A stretch of DNA of 26,649 nucleotides from an uncultured Eubacteriales bacterium (GTDB lineage: Bacteria > Bacillota > Clostridia > Christensenellales > QALW01), in NCBI GenBank assembly GCA_900552055.1, contig URYI01000013.1, forward strand, positions 1-26,649, given 5' to 3'. This document shows positions 1 to 7,173 of the stretch, piece after piece; the first letter of the stretch is position 1, and every line of letters begins with the position of its first letter. The position numbers and the translations under genes are program-made. Under the pieces are notes generated by a model. That model did not search any database. It worked only from the letters and a program-made list of their open reading frames with translations, and was not told where the DNA came from.

Positions 1-83
1 GGCGGCCGCAGGCCGCTAAACGCCGCCCCCGCGCCCCGCCTTTAAGGGTGAAAATCAAGCGCCGCAAAATTCATCCCTTTAGA

Positions 84-431
84 TCAGCTCTGCTCCTTAG
101 CCGGTTCCAGATATCTAACGCCTTTGCCCGCTTTTATTGCATAATCTATCTCCGACCGCGTGCTGGAACCAATATATCCGCCGACATTCAGCACAAATAT
201 CTCGTCAGCCATATCTATCTTACGCTTATGCATATCATCCAGCATAGCCTTAGTCTCTGTCACAGTATCTTCAGGCATGCCTTCCCAAACCTCATCATCG
301 CCCGAATGGCCAAACAATCCAACACTAATCACAATGTTGCCTTCAAGCGTCAGCTTCTTCTGCGCCTCTATAAAGGCGTCCTTAAAACGAGTGCTGCCGC
401 ACAGCGTAATAACTTTATACTTCCCTACCAT
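84..431 (-). CDS. DUF4406 / nucleoside 2-deoxyribosyltransferase-like protein
   Basis: A 115-residue protein with the Rossmann-like fold signature of the nucleoside 2-deoxyribosyltransferase/DUF4406 group. The N-terminal CGSTRF motif (residues 11-16) follows a hydrophobic first strand. A later stretch reading ADEIFVLNVGGYIGSSTRSE ends in the usual second nucleotide-binding segment with the acidic residue (SEIDYAIKAGK). The family cleaves or binds N-glycosidic bonds of nucleosides or nucleotides; many short members are uncharacterised, so the exact substrate is unknown. It is on the same strand as the ACT-domain gene just upstream (start of this gene 38 nt after its stop) and probably belongs to the chromosome flanking the mobile element. 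The ATG at 431 gives a family-typical N-terminus. Family call is confident; function is not. Confidence 0.75.
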   Translation of the reverse strand: MVGKYKVITLCGSTRFKDAFIEAQKKLTLEGNIVISVGLFGHSGDDEVWEGMPEDTVTETKAMLDDMHKRKIDMADEIFVLNVGGYIGSSTRSEIDYAIKAGKGVRYLEPAKEQS

Positions 432-469
432 ATAATCATACCCAAAGCAAATTAATAGCTGACAGTAAA

Positions 470-835
470 TTAAACTATACTGTACCCGGCTTTCTTAAGA
501 AGCTGCGCAGCCCTTTCAAAATTCTCTTGCTTAACCAGAATATAGTCCGTATTATAAGTAGATACTGCAAATATTCCTATCTTATTATCTGCCAGCAGAC
601 CCGACAGCTTTGCGATAACTCCAATCAAAGAAAAATCCAGAACACCCTGTATACGGAACCCCTTCCAGCCGTCACTGCGCTCGCCAGCATTTTTAGGGGT
701 ATTCTCCGTCCGGCATACAAGGGACACTTCCTCATCCGTCTTTCCAATAAAATAAAAATCCTGATTCAGGTCAATATCATCAGCGGAAGCTACTTTGCAG
801 ACAGTCAGATTATATTCCAGCTTTTTAAGTTCCAT
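470..835 (-). CDS. ACT-domain protein (small ligand-binding regulator)
   Basis: A 121-residue protein whose C-terminal half reads as an ACT fold of the CASTOR/aspartokinase type: FSLIGVIAKLSGLLADNKIG, then IFAVSTYNTDYILVKQENFERAAQLLKKAGY. That is the beta-alpha-beta-beta-alpha-beta pattern used to bind amino acids. A first ACT-like half (residues 1-60, ending at the SLVCRTENTP strand) precedes it. A strong GGGGGAG ribosome site lies just upstream of the ATG at 835. Stand-alone proteins of this kind are common in Clostridia; their ligands are mostly unknown. It sits between the DUF4406 gene and the recombinase end of the mobile element, so the element seems to have inserted immediately upstream of it, possibly separating it from its original promoter. 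Confidence 0.75.
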   Translation of the reverse strand: MELKKLEYNLTVCKVASADDIDLNQDFYFIGKTDEEVSLVCRTENTPKNAGERSDGWKGFRIQGVLDFSLIGVIAKLSGLLADNKIGIFAVSTYNTDYILVKQENFERAAQLLKKAGYSIV

Positions 836-960
836 ATTAATCTCCCCCCGCCCGGTAAAGCCCTTTTAGAATGCTTCCAGACCCAAGAAAATACCGTTAT
901 CTCAAAATTACAAGTACAGCTTAAAATTTTAGGACGATATAATAAAGCGCTATTTCCTTT
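836..960. other. Probable left end / attachment region of the mobile element
   Basis: The change from chromosome-like genes to the element's recombinase falls in this interval. On the minus strand the last codons of the recombinase run to a TAA at 921. From there to the ACT-gene ribosome site there is a short stretch that could be the remnant 3' end of an interrupted upstream gene (an open minus-strand reading of about eleven codons ending in TAA near 865). Serine-recombinase ICEs usually end within or just past the recombinase gene. The exact crossover dinucleotide cannot be fixed without the other end of the element or an empty site. Confidence 0.35.
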
Positions 961-2732
961 CCCTCAGCATAAGCGCCACCGTCTCTATATGTGTCGTTGC
1001 TATGATAGGAACACGTTGACTTTGCCTCATCGGTTGTATGGGAACACAAACCGGCGCTTTGTTTTGCTGCCTTGCTGTTCTTTCTCGGCAGCTTATAAGC
1101 TGTACCGTCAACGCTATTCTTAAAGCCTGTTTTGTAGATAAAGGTTAGCATGGCAGGGTCTTTGTTACCATCTTCATCATACCCTCCAACGATAACTTTT
1201 TCAACTACGCTTTCAAAAACATAGCGGTCAAAGGTTTCAAGCACTTCATTTTGTTCAAGCGTCTTTCTAAATTCAGAAATGCGGCGTTTCATAGTGCTTT
1301 CCGTTTCAGAAGCGTCCTGCAAATCTCGGCAAGTGCTATTTAGCTGCTCGATCTGCTCCGTCAAATCAAAATATTTTTCTTCATAGGTTGCCTTGTCAAT
1401 AATTCCTTCCAAGTGCATATCAACAAGTTTTGCCCGTTTTGCTTCAAGAGCCTCAATATCCTTTTCAGCTTTTGCTAACTGTTTCCCAGCGTTCCCGGCT
1501 GATAAAGCTTCTTCTGTTCGAGAAATAAACTCACCCAGCACATCTTCATTATTTTTACAAAGCAAACGATAGGACTCAATAAATGCTTGTTCTATCGTTT
1601 CTTCTGCTATGCCTTTGCTGTCGGGACAAAATTTTTTGCCTTTCTTGGTGGCTGTTACACATTGCCAAATAATTTTATTATATTGTGTCCCGCTGTGCCA
1701 ACTTCGTCGTGTGAGAGTACCGCCACAAAAACCACATTCAAGCAAACAACTAAACGCATATTTACGACTGAACTTTTCGCGTTTACCGTCCGTACCTAAT
1801 CGGCGCGGCTTTGCGCGGCGTTTTAATATTTCTTGTGCTGCATTAAAGACTTCTTCCGAAATAATAGCTTCATGGTGGTCGCGAATATAAAATTGATCTT
1901 CTTCGCCAAAGTTATCTAAACGGCGTTTTGAGATAGGGTCAAGGGTAAAAGTTTTCCCCATCAAAATATCGCCTTTATATTTCTCGTTCTTGATAATGCC
2001 GATTACTGTTGTTTCAGCCCATGTGCTACTGCCGCGTTTCGTTTTATAACCGAGATTTTGCAATTCTTGTGCTATTACAGAACCGCCTGCACCCTCAATA
2101 TAACGCTTAAAAATATACCGTACTATCTCGGCTTCTTCGTCGTTTATGGTAATGGTTTTGTCCTCCGGGTGATAGTCATATCCCAAGCAGCCTTGAAATC
2201 CAACCAATTCACCGCGCTGCATTTTCATCTTCAAGCCCTTTTTAACATTAGCGGAAATATTTTCAACTTCCTGCTGTGCAACAGAACTCAAAATAACAAG
2301 CAGTAATTCACCGTCCATAGTCAGCGTATTTATATTTTCTTCCTCAAAAAATACGGCAATCCCTTTTTCTTTGAGCATACGCACATACTTCAAGGTATCA
2401 AGGGTATTTCTTGCAAATCTTGAAATGGATTTTGTAACAATTAAATCAACGTCGCCGTTCATGCAATCGTTAATCAGGCGTTGAAAATCCTCACGCTTTG
2501 TTACTTGCGTACCCGTTATTGCTTCGTCCGCGTAAATGTCAGCTAAAGACCATTCCGAATTGTTGTTAATTAAGTCGGTGTAATATTGTACTTGCGATTT
2601 ATAGCTGTTAATCTGATCTTCGCTGTCTGTGCTTACGCGGCAATACGCCGCGACACGCAATCTTTTTGTCAGATTAGTCTTTGCTCGCGACGACAGAGTA
2701 TTACGCGCTTTTATAATCTCAACATCTTTCAT
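921..2732 (-). CDS. Large serine recombinase (site-specific integrase of the ICE)
   Basis: A 603-residue large serine recombinase, which cuts and joins attP and attB through a phosphoserine intermediate to integrate and excise the element. The catalytic domain starts at RVAAYCRVSTDSEDQ, with nucleophile Ser34. It continues with the family's KSISRFARNTLDTL segment (arginines for catalysis) and the long E helix reading SSVAQQEVENISANVKKG. The Recombinase domain follows, then a zinc ribbon with two Cys pairs (CGFC near residue 333, then WQC...KFC). A long coiled coil (roughly 420-500) controls directionality in this family. A GAGGGCGG ribosome site precedes the ATG at 2732. Length matches TndX/TnpX-type enzymes (about 530-710). 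The final ~50 residues (Cys/His/Ser-rich, then ALYYIVLKF) lie against the element border and may be partly encoded by target DNA. Confidence 0.92.
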   Translation of the reverse strand: MKDVEIIKARNTLSSRAKTNLTKRLRVAAYCRVSTDSEDQINSYKSQVQYYTDLINNNSEWSLADIYADEAITGTQVTKREDFQRLINDCMNGDVDLIVTKSISRFARNTLDTLKYVRMLKEKGIAVFFEEENINTLTMDGELLLVILSSVAQQEVENISANVKKGLKMKMQRGELVGFQGCLGYDYHPEDKTITINDEEAEIVRYIFKRYIEGAGGSVIAQELQNLGYKTKRGSSTWAETTVIGIIKNEKYKGDILMGKTFTLDPISKRRLDNFGEEDQFYIRDHHEAIISEEVFNAAQEILKRRAKPRRLGTDGKREKFSRKYAFSCLLECGFCGGTLTRRSWHSGTQYNKIIWQCVTATKKGKKFCPDSKGIAEETIEQAFIESYRLLCKNNEDVLGEFISRTEEALSAGNAGKQLAKAEKDIEALEAKRAKLVDMHLEGIIDKATYEEKYFDLTEQIEQLNSTCRDLQDASETESTMKRRISEFRKTLEQNEVLETFDRYVFESVVEKVIVGGYDEDGNKDPAMLTFIYKTGFKNSVDGTAYKLPRKNSKAAKQSAGLCSHTTDEAKSTCSYHSNDTYRDGGAYAEGKEIALYYIVLKF

Positions 2733-2793
2733 TTTGCCGCCCTCATTTTTGTATTCTCATCATAGTGTATTATATAACAAAAAGGCAAACAAT

Positions 2794-2943
2794 TCAAGAT
2801 GTTAAGTCTGAATTTATCTTATAATCTTTCATTAAGCGATTTTTGATTAGGGAATACTCTTTTTCCGTTATCAGTTTCTTTTCAAGTAATTGCTTCAAAA
2901 AAGCAAGCTGCATACTGTATCTAATTAAATTAACATCTTTCAA
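2794..2943 (-). CDS. Short SHOCT-like protein, TTG start, upstream of recombinase
   Basis: A 49-residue reading frame, below the usual length cut-off. The start is TTG at 2943, set by a GGAAAGGGG ribosome site about 7 nt upstream. The sequence LKQLLEKKLITEKEYSLIKN matches the SHOCT pattern (short helical motif, L..L...G.IT..EF...K..L), often found at C-termini and as tiny free-standing proteins in phages and ICEs. It ends 62 nt before the recombinase start in the same direction, so it is probably co-transcribed and could act as a recombination accessory or regulator. An excisionase role is only a guess: there is no recognisable winged-helix or MerR-like HTH. The first residues (MKDV) equal those of the recombinase, perhaps from a shared start context. 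Confidence 0.6.
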   Translation of the reverse strand: MKDVNLIRYSMQLAFLKQLLEKKLITEKEYSLIKNRLMKDYKINSDLTS

Positions 2944-3395
2944 AGAATATTCCCCTTTCCTTTTTTAATATGAAATAGGCTTAAAACGGACGGTTGATAG
3001 CGCAACCTCACGGGAGTTTCACCCCTGCTCATTCAAGGCAGCCTTACCCAATGCCTGCGACGCTTTGAACGCTCGGACTATGGCTATAAGGGAGTATCAT
3101 TGTCCCGTCTGTATGTCGTCGCCCATAAGCCGCTGCGCTTATTTTCCGGCGCGGTGGTGATTGCTCGCTCATTTAGAGGTCATGGCGCACCCGCCGTATG
3201 GCTCTGTATAGACGGAATGTATCCGCTTGCCTGTTATGCTGCGCCGCCGTTATCTTGCGGGCTTTCTTTGTCAAGGAGCAGTCGGGCTTGTTATCCCGCA
3301 AAAGCACACCGTTTCCGATATGCTTTTGCAGAACGACAAATAGCCCATAACGGGAAGCGTGGAAAGGGGTACACGCTCCCCGCATGGGCTAAAAA
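2944..3395. other. Non-coding stretch between SHOCT-like gene and HTH gene
   Basis: About 450 nt more GC-rich than the neighbouring AT-rich intergenic DNA, with no reading frame that resembles a protein. It contains short inverted repeats, for example GGTTG/CAACC at 2992-3007, and the larger hairpin annotated at 3342-3390. Reading frames across it on both strands give basic, low-complexity translations typical of non-coding GC-rich DNA. It may hold a structured RNA or recombinase/excisionase binding sites for the element's regulatory end. No specific RNA family could be recognised. Confidence 0.4.
3342..3390 (-). terminator. Stem-loop after the HTH gene
   Basis: AGCCCAT (3342-3348) pairs with ATGGGCT (3384-3390). 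An inner arm GCGTG/CACGC with flanking G-C pairs makes a long interrupted stem. It begins six bases past the stop of the HTH gene at 3396, so it is well placed to end the sigma/HTH transcript. The trailing T-run on the minus strand is weak (ATTTGTCG), so termination may be inefficient or the structure may have another role. Confidence 0.45.
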
Positions 3396-3638
3396 TTATT
3401 TTACGTTAAAAGCAAGCGTACGTGTAATCAACTGTACCTGTAACCTATTCCGCATTTCCTCATCAATGTATGAATAGATGTTCCCAGAGTTGTCTTTTAG
3501 TATACGAGTACAAAGTTTTGCTATGTAGCCCTGATAATGTCTTAAGATTACACACATGGCTTGGGCGTTGCCGCTTACCGCTGCGGAAATGACAGAGAAT
3601 GGCAACAAATTTTCAGTTTTGCTAATAGTATTCGTCAT
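3396..3638 (-). CDS. Small helix-turn-helix regulator (HTH_16 type) of the ICE
   Basis: An 80-residue protein of the type that follows the sigma-like gene in Tn916/Tn1549-related elements. The central segment reads FSVISAAVSGNAQAMCVILRHYQGYIAKLC, which resembles the HTH_16 family (a helix-turn-helix related to sigma region 2). The C-terminal half carries an acidic patch and ends EEMRNRLQVQLITRTLAFNV, as in homologues. Its start overlaps the end of the sigma-like gene by 17 nt, indicating translational coupling and joint action. It is likely to help the sigma-like protein control excision or transfer genes. Role inferred from family and position. Confidence 0.75.
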   Translation of the reverse strand: MTNTISKTENLLPFSVISAAVSGNAQAMCVILRHYQGYIAKLCTRILKDNSGNIYSYIDEEMRNRLQVQLITRTLAFNVK

Positions 3639-4059
3639 CTGTTTTTTCCTCCAAATACTGTTTGATTTTCACAAGTGCGTTTTTTCTGTGACGAAAAATC
3701 GTACTGCGTACAACATTCAACAGTTTGCCAATTTCCGCATCGCTCATACCAAAAAAGTAAGACAGCAGAACAATATCACGTTTCATTTTGGACAAATCGC
3801 TAAGAGCTTCAGCAAGCAATTCATTTTTGACGTTTACATCAAAGCCGGATACCTGGAAACAGAAATAATCGCTTTTATATTCATCTATTGTGAAAAGCTG
3901 ACCGAGTTCACTTTCGCTTAAATCCGAAAAAGATATTTCGCGGGCAGCACGTTTTGCAAGCTCAATCTGATAATTTTTCGCTGCTCCTTTCAGAGTTTTC
4001 TTTGCCCAAGCATCATACTGATGTTGTATAGTTTCCTTGTCCGAAGAAGAGTATTCCAT
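3622..4059 (-). CDS. Sigma-70-family-like ICE regulator
   Basis: A 145-residue sigma-70-like protein similar to the Orf7 class of Tn916-type elements. The C-terminal region is a sigma region 4 HTH: LSKMKRDIVLLSYFFGMSDA then EIGKLLNVVRSTIFRHRKNALVKIKQYL. I chose the ATG at 4059, not the upstream one at 4128, because GGAGGAGG lies 7 nt before it (at about 4067-4074). The 23 extra codons of the longer frame include that ribosome site and look non-coding. The protein probably directs RNA polymerase to, or tunes, transfer and excision promoters of the element. It is followed by the coupled HTH gene. The AT-rich cargo operon upstream is separated by a terminator. Confidence 0.82.
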   Translation of the reverse strand: MEYSSSDKETIQHQYDAWAKKTLKGAAKNYQIELAKRAAREISFSDLSESELGQLFTIDEYKSDYFCFQVSGFDVNVKNELLAEALSDLSKMKRDIVLLSYFFGMSDAEIGKLLNVVRSTIFRHRKNALVKIKQYLEEKTDDEYY

Positions 4060-4129
4060 AGAATTCACCTCCTCCATGTGGAGTAGAAAATGGTGTAAGA
4101 ACTTGTCACCTTCGCCCCTTTCGTTCATT

Positions 4130-4557
4130 ATCCAATTGGAAACAAGCTATTTGTTGCGTTTTACAAAAAAGAAAAGTAATAAAAAACAAAATGCGCCTGT
4201 CCGCAAAACGCAGATGGGCGCAAAAAAGCACAGTCAGTATTTAGTTGCATTATCCAGTCATATTCGCAACTAGAATACGCCGCTGCAGAACATGGGGGTT
4301 GTTCATTGTATTTCATTCGACAGGTTATAACAAATGAAAAAAGAACTTTAATGCTTAGTAATTTTAAATAAAATCAGCGCAGTTTATAAATCACGTAGCA
4401 ACAATTATTTTGTCCATTGTTAAGACTTTATTCGATTCAGCTTTTATTTAATCCGCACTGAAAAACTAAGGCTTTCTATACAACGAATCGTTTCATGCGA
4501 ACCACAAATTCATTTTACTGTTTGAATAATAAAAGCATATTATTTTGTTTGTTGTGT
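4130..4557. other. Intergenic junction between ICE backbone and cargo operon
   Basis: About 430 AT-rich nucleotides with no convincing gene on either strand. It holds the minus-strand terminator at 4192-4222 and should carry the promoter of the sigma-like gene, although no hexamer pair stands out. The cargo probably joins the ICE backbone somewhere here: base composition changes between the sigma gene and the last cargo gene. A search for a matching repeat at the other cargo edge (about 16.65 kb) gave only the short shared string TTTTTTGCGCC, in inverted orientation. Confidence 0.4.
4192..4222 (-). terminator. Rho-independent terminator downstream of the cargo operon
   Basis: Read on the minus strand, TGCGCC and GGCGCA form the outer stem around a loop containing TGCGTTTTGCG, which can extend the pairing. 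The stem is followed by TTTTGTTTTTTATT. It lies about 340 nt past the last cargo gene (4558) and before the sigma-like gene, so it would keep cargo transcripts from running into the ICE regulatory genes. Confidence 0.65.
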
Positions 4558-5493
4558 CTATAGTGCTGGTGCCGATAAGTAATTGGAAAATAATTCGTTT
4601 AAGATATCATATTCGCATTTTAAAATATATTTAAGCTCATCTATGCTTGATTGAGAATTTTCAAGCATGGAATTTATATATGTATCTATATCTTTCATTG
4701 CCGTTTTATACTTATTTATTAATTGGTTGTTTTCATCGAGCAAATATATTAAACATTGATACAGGATTTTCTTTTGCAGCTTTATCACATTTAAAGAACG
4801 CTCTATTAAGTCATTGTCCTGTACATAGCCTTCTTTTATATACTGTATAAATTTAATAATGGCCTCAATACCCGTATATTTGGTGTAATCATTCTTTACC
4901 GAATGAATATATTCGTATAATTGACCGGCAAATTTACTGTAATTAAATCCCATAACCTTTTCGGTTTTTTTGAGATAGTATATATTTATATGATTATTTT
5001 CTAATATTAAACTGTCTGTAAATTCCTTTTGACCGATATCTATTATCTGATAGTAGCCATTTATATATAAAACAGCTCGGAAAGATTTTCCTTTATCAGC
5101 GCCGATGAGCAAATAATCATTTTGGTTATGGAATTCCATATATCTTTCGCTATTGCTAATATAATATTCATCAAAAGACCCGTAAACATAATACTGATGC
5201 AAGATACAAGCTTCCGCTATCTCTGCTGTAATAGGTTTGTTTTTAACAATAAACGCAGGAAGGGAGGCTACGGCATTGGTTAATAATCCATCGGCTGTAA
5301 ACATAAAATTATTTGAATAAAAATTAAGCCATATAGCCGGACGGTAATCATATAATGCTAGCTGTATTAAATTGGAATGAATATAATTTTGAAAGTCAGC
5401 ATTATTGCTCGTTAATATCCCCGTGCTAAAAATCTCAAGGTTATAATATCCTAAGACTTTTTCCAATGAAAAAGGCAAAAGTACCTTATCCAT
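4558..5493 (-). CDS. Cargo protein of unknown function, BtrH-like motif (paralogue 2)
   Basis: A 311-residue soluble-looking protein and the last gene of the cargo operon. Its first ~180 residues are homologous to the protein encoded upstream at 5521-6501. Both have an F/WMFTxDGL block (here residues 63-70) and a G-x-F/Y-DEYYI block followed by FH, then DYLLIGAD (here 105-133). The pattern 'D.YY(I)...Y..FH...DY...GAD' faintly resembles the butirosin BtrH N-terminal family, which moves acyl groups from a carrier protein. However, the usual early catalytic Cys is not visible and the second His of the motif is Asn here (FHNQND). The C-terminal ~120 residues are helical and charged. A role in acyl or peptide handling is plausible given the ACP in the operon, but unproven. 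GGAGG ribosome site before the ATG at 5493; 27-nt gap from its paralogue. Confidence 0.7.
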   Translation of the reverse strand: MDKVLLPFSLEKVLGYYNLEIFSTGILTSNNADFQNYIHSNLIQLALYDYRPAIWLNFYSNNFMFTADGLLTNAVASLPAFIVKNKPITAEIAEACILHQYYVYGSFDEYYISNSERYMEFHNQNDYLLIGADKGKSFRAVLYINGYYQIIDIGQKEFTDSLILENNHINIYYLKKTEKVMGFNYSKFAGQLYEYIHSVKNDYTKYTGIEAIIKFIQYIKEGYVQDNDLIERSLNVIKLQKKILYQCLIYLLDENNQLINKYKTAMKDIDTYINSMLENSQSSIDELKYILKCEYDILNELFSNYLSAPAL

Positions 5494-5520
5494 TTAAATA
5501 CCTCCTCAAGCATATGATGT

Positions 5521-6501
5521 TTAAAAGCAAGTAAGCAAATCAGGAAGAATTTTTTCTTCCATACTAATACTATCTTGTATATAATTTATGATTCTTTCTC
5601 CAATAGTAGCATCAAAAACAAGGTTAAATCTCATAGATAGTTTTAATACTATTTGACTATTTTCATAAATATATTCCAAAAACGCCAAAATATTATCATT
5701 AATTGATATATGTATATTTTCTTTAAGATATTTAAATCTAGCCAGCATAAATTTTTTATGCTCTGCAAAAGCATAGATTGACCTTATGTCTAAATTCAGC
5801 TTATGATTAATAGTGTCTATACAATGATTTAGGAGAGCATGACAAGCACAAATGCCAAAAAAATCCGATTCCATCCTGCTATTGGGTTGAGAAAAAATAT
5901 ATTTATATAAACTTTCCTTGATTAGCGCCAGATTAATATCTAAATCTATACTGTTATTAAATTTTATAGGCCACATGTGTATTCGGCCATCTGATACTAT
6001 AATAGATTTTATAAAGTGATTAAAATTAATTTTATACGGCTGATAAAAGCCATTTTTTAGGTATCCCGCAGATAGAAACTGCTTATTTTCAGTATCTGCG
6101 CCGTATATAATGTAATCATGGTCAAAATGAAACTTATTATATGAGCTTTTATCCGGAATATAATATTCATCATAGAGTCCCATCATATAATAACCTGCCT
6201 TTAATGACGAAATTACAATATCACAAATATCAAAAGATTTAGATGTAAACATAAAACCAGGCAATTCCAACATATTTAATGTTATCAAGCCATCTTTGGT
6301 AAACATCCAATTTTCATAACGATTATTATAATTAAGTCTGGTTCCCGATTCTTCCCAGTTAGCATAATATATTAACTGAATATAATGAGACAATAAATAA
6401 GGATAATATTTTAAATCTTTAGAAAAAATTATCCCTGATAAATAGGCCTCCGGATGATAAGCTTTAATTATTGGATTTAGATTAAATGGCAAAGAAATCA
6501 T
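5521..6501 (-). CDS. Cargo protein of unknown function, BtrH-like motif (paralogue 1)
   Basis: A 326-residue protein, paralogue of the next gene downstream. The shared blocks are WMFTKDGLITLNMLELPGF (residues 65-83) and GLYDEYYIPD with FHFDHDYIIYGAD (108-136). It has the FH..HDY..YGAD arrangement that recalls the His-containing strand of BtrH N-terminal/papain-like folds, and it retains the second His that its paralogue lacks. No signal peptide or membrane segment is seen. Several Cys occur at 220-235 (GICACHALLNHC) in the helical C-terminal part. A GGAGG ribosome site precedes the ATG at 6501. The 100-nt gap after the SdpI-like gene is the longest interior gap of the operon except that around the precursor. 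I do not recognise a defined function; acyl transfer, precursor processing or immunity are all possible. Confidence 0.7.
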   Translation of the reverse strand: MISLPFNLNPIIKAYHPEAYLSGIIFSKDLKYYPYLLSHYIQLIYYANWEESGTRLNYNNRYENWMFTKDGLITLNMLELPGFMFTSKSFDICDIVISSLKAGYYMMGLYDEYYIPDKSSYNKFHFDHDYIIYGADTENKQFLSAGYLKNGFYQPYKINFNHFIKSIIVSDGRIHMWPIKFNNSIDLDINLALIKESLYKYIFSQPNSRMESDFFGICACHALLNHCIDTINHKLNLDIRSIYAFAEHKKFMLARFKYLKENIHISINDNILAFLEYIYENSQIVLKLSMRFNLVFDATIGERIINYIQDSISMEEKILPDLLTCF

Positions 6502-6603
6502 ATAAATCCTCCGTTCGGACTATAAAGTAGCCTCTCTCTGTTTTTTTAAATATTGGATTGACAAATGTAGTTCATCTTCTCATATCTAACTTAATTGTAC
6601 CAG

Positions 6604-7173
6604 TCAATCTAAGGTATAATTCTGCTTTTTGCCTTTTTTCACTACACAACTCATATAAAACAAACTCAAAAAAATTGGAACGAGCAATAGCAAGTTATTC
6701 AACAAAAAGCGCAGTCCACCTCCAATGTAAAAGGTCAACAAAAACTGGGGCATAATAAAAAACGTCGTTATGCAGGAAAACATACTGTGTACTTTATGCC
6801 ATAAAACAGGATTTTCAATAAGGACAGGCGTTCTTAAGCCAAATAACCAATTCGGTTTGGATTTGGGAGCATAGACTGCCCATCCTGTCATCACCAAAGT
6901 ATATATAGGTCCAACCACGCTATAACCATCAATAACCATCTGGTCTTGGATACCTTTTGAAAACCAGAACAGCAAAAATGCAATAAAATATACTATATAA
7001 AAAATCGTGTCCAAAATATTTCTTTTTACCAGCATAGATATCACTCCCACTGCAACAGGTATGATAATCAATAGTATCTGATATACAGAAACGGTTGACA
7101 GCCATATAAGACCAATTACGCCCAATACTAATCCACTCAGTACAAAAGAAATCTTATATTGGTTTCTCATCAT
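6604..7173 (-). CDS. SdpI-family membrane protein, candidate immunity protein
   Basis: A 189-residue integral membrane protein with about five or six hydrophobic segments (for example 10-46, 53-71, 85-102, 131-152 and 156-176). The cytoplasmic motif PNWLFGLRTP, followed by ENPVLWHKVH (residues 107-129), is the hallmark of the SdpI C-terminal region. In Bacillus subtilis, SdpI is the immunity protein against the membrane-collapsing toxin SdpC and also signals through SdpR. Family members often accompany peptide toxins. Its start codon overlaps the stop of the lipoprotein gene by one base (TAATG), so the two are translationally coupled. Within an operon making a putative channel-forming peptide, self-protection is the simplest role; this is inferred from family and context. 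Confidence 0.82.
   Translation of the reverse strand: MMRNQYKISFVLSGLVLGVIGLIWLSTVSVYQILLIIIPVAVGVISMLVKRNILDTIFYIVYFIAFLLFWFSKGIQDQMVIDGYSVVGPIYTLVMTGWAVYAPKSKPNWLFGLRTPVLIENPVLWHKVHSMFSCITTFFIMPQFLLTFYIGGGLRFLLNNLLLLVPIFLSLFYMSCVVKKGKKQNYTLD

Noticed and set aside
1..60. GC-rich start of the window as a repeat array or rRNA fragment
   Set aside because: Only short GC-rich strings with local pairing; no repeat unit and no rRNA match recognised.
527..1123. Long plus-strand 198-residue frame
   Set aside because: Antisense to the ACT-domain gene and recombinase 3' end; both minus-strand genes are clearly real.
3173..3385. Minus-strand 70-residue frame after the HTH gene
   Set aside because: Lies within the hairpin region, has no ribosome site and no protein-like pattern.
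3100..3477. Plus-strand 125-residue reading frame across the GC-rich block
   Set aside because: No ribosome site, composition typical of non-coding GC-rich DNA, and it runs over the terminator-like hairpin and into the opposite-strand HTH gene.
4037..4273. Plus-strand 78-residue frame near the sigma-like gene
   Set aside because: Antisense to the sigma-like start and runs across a minus-strand terminator; no family resemblance.
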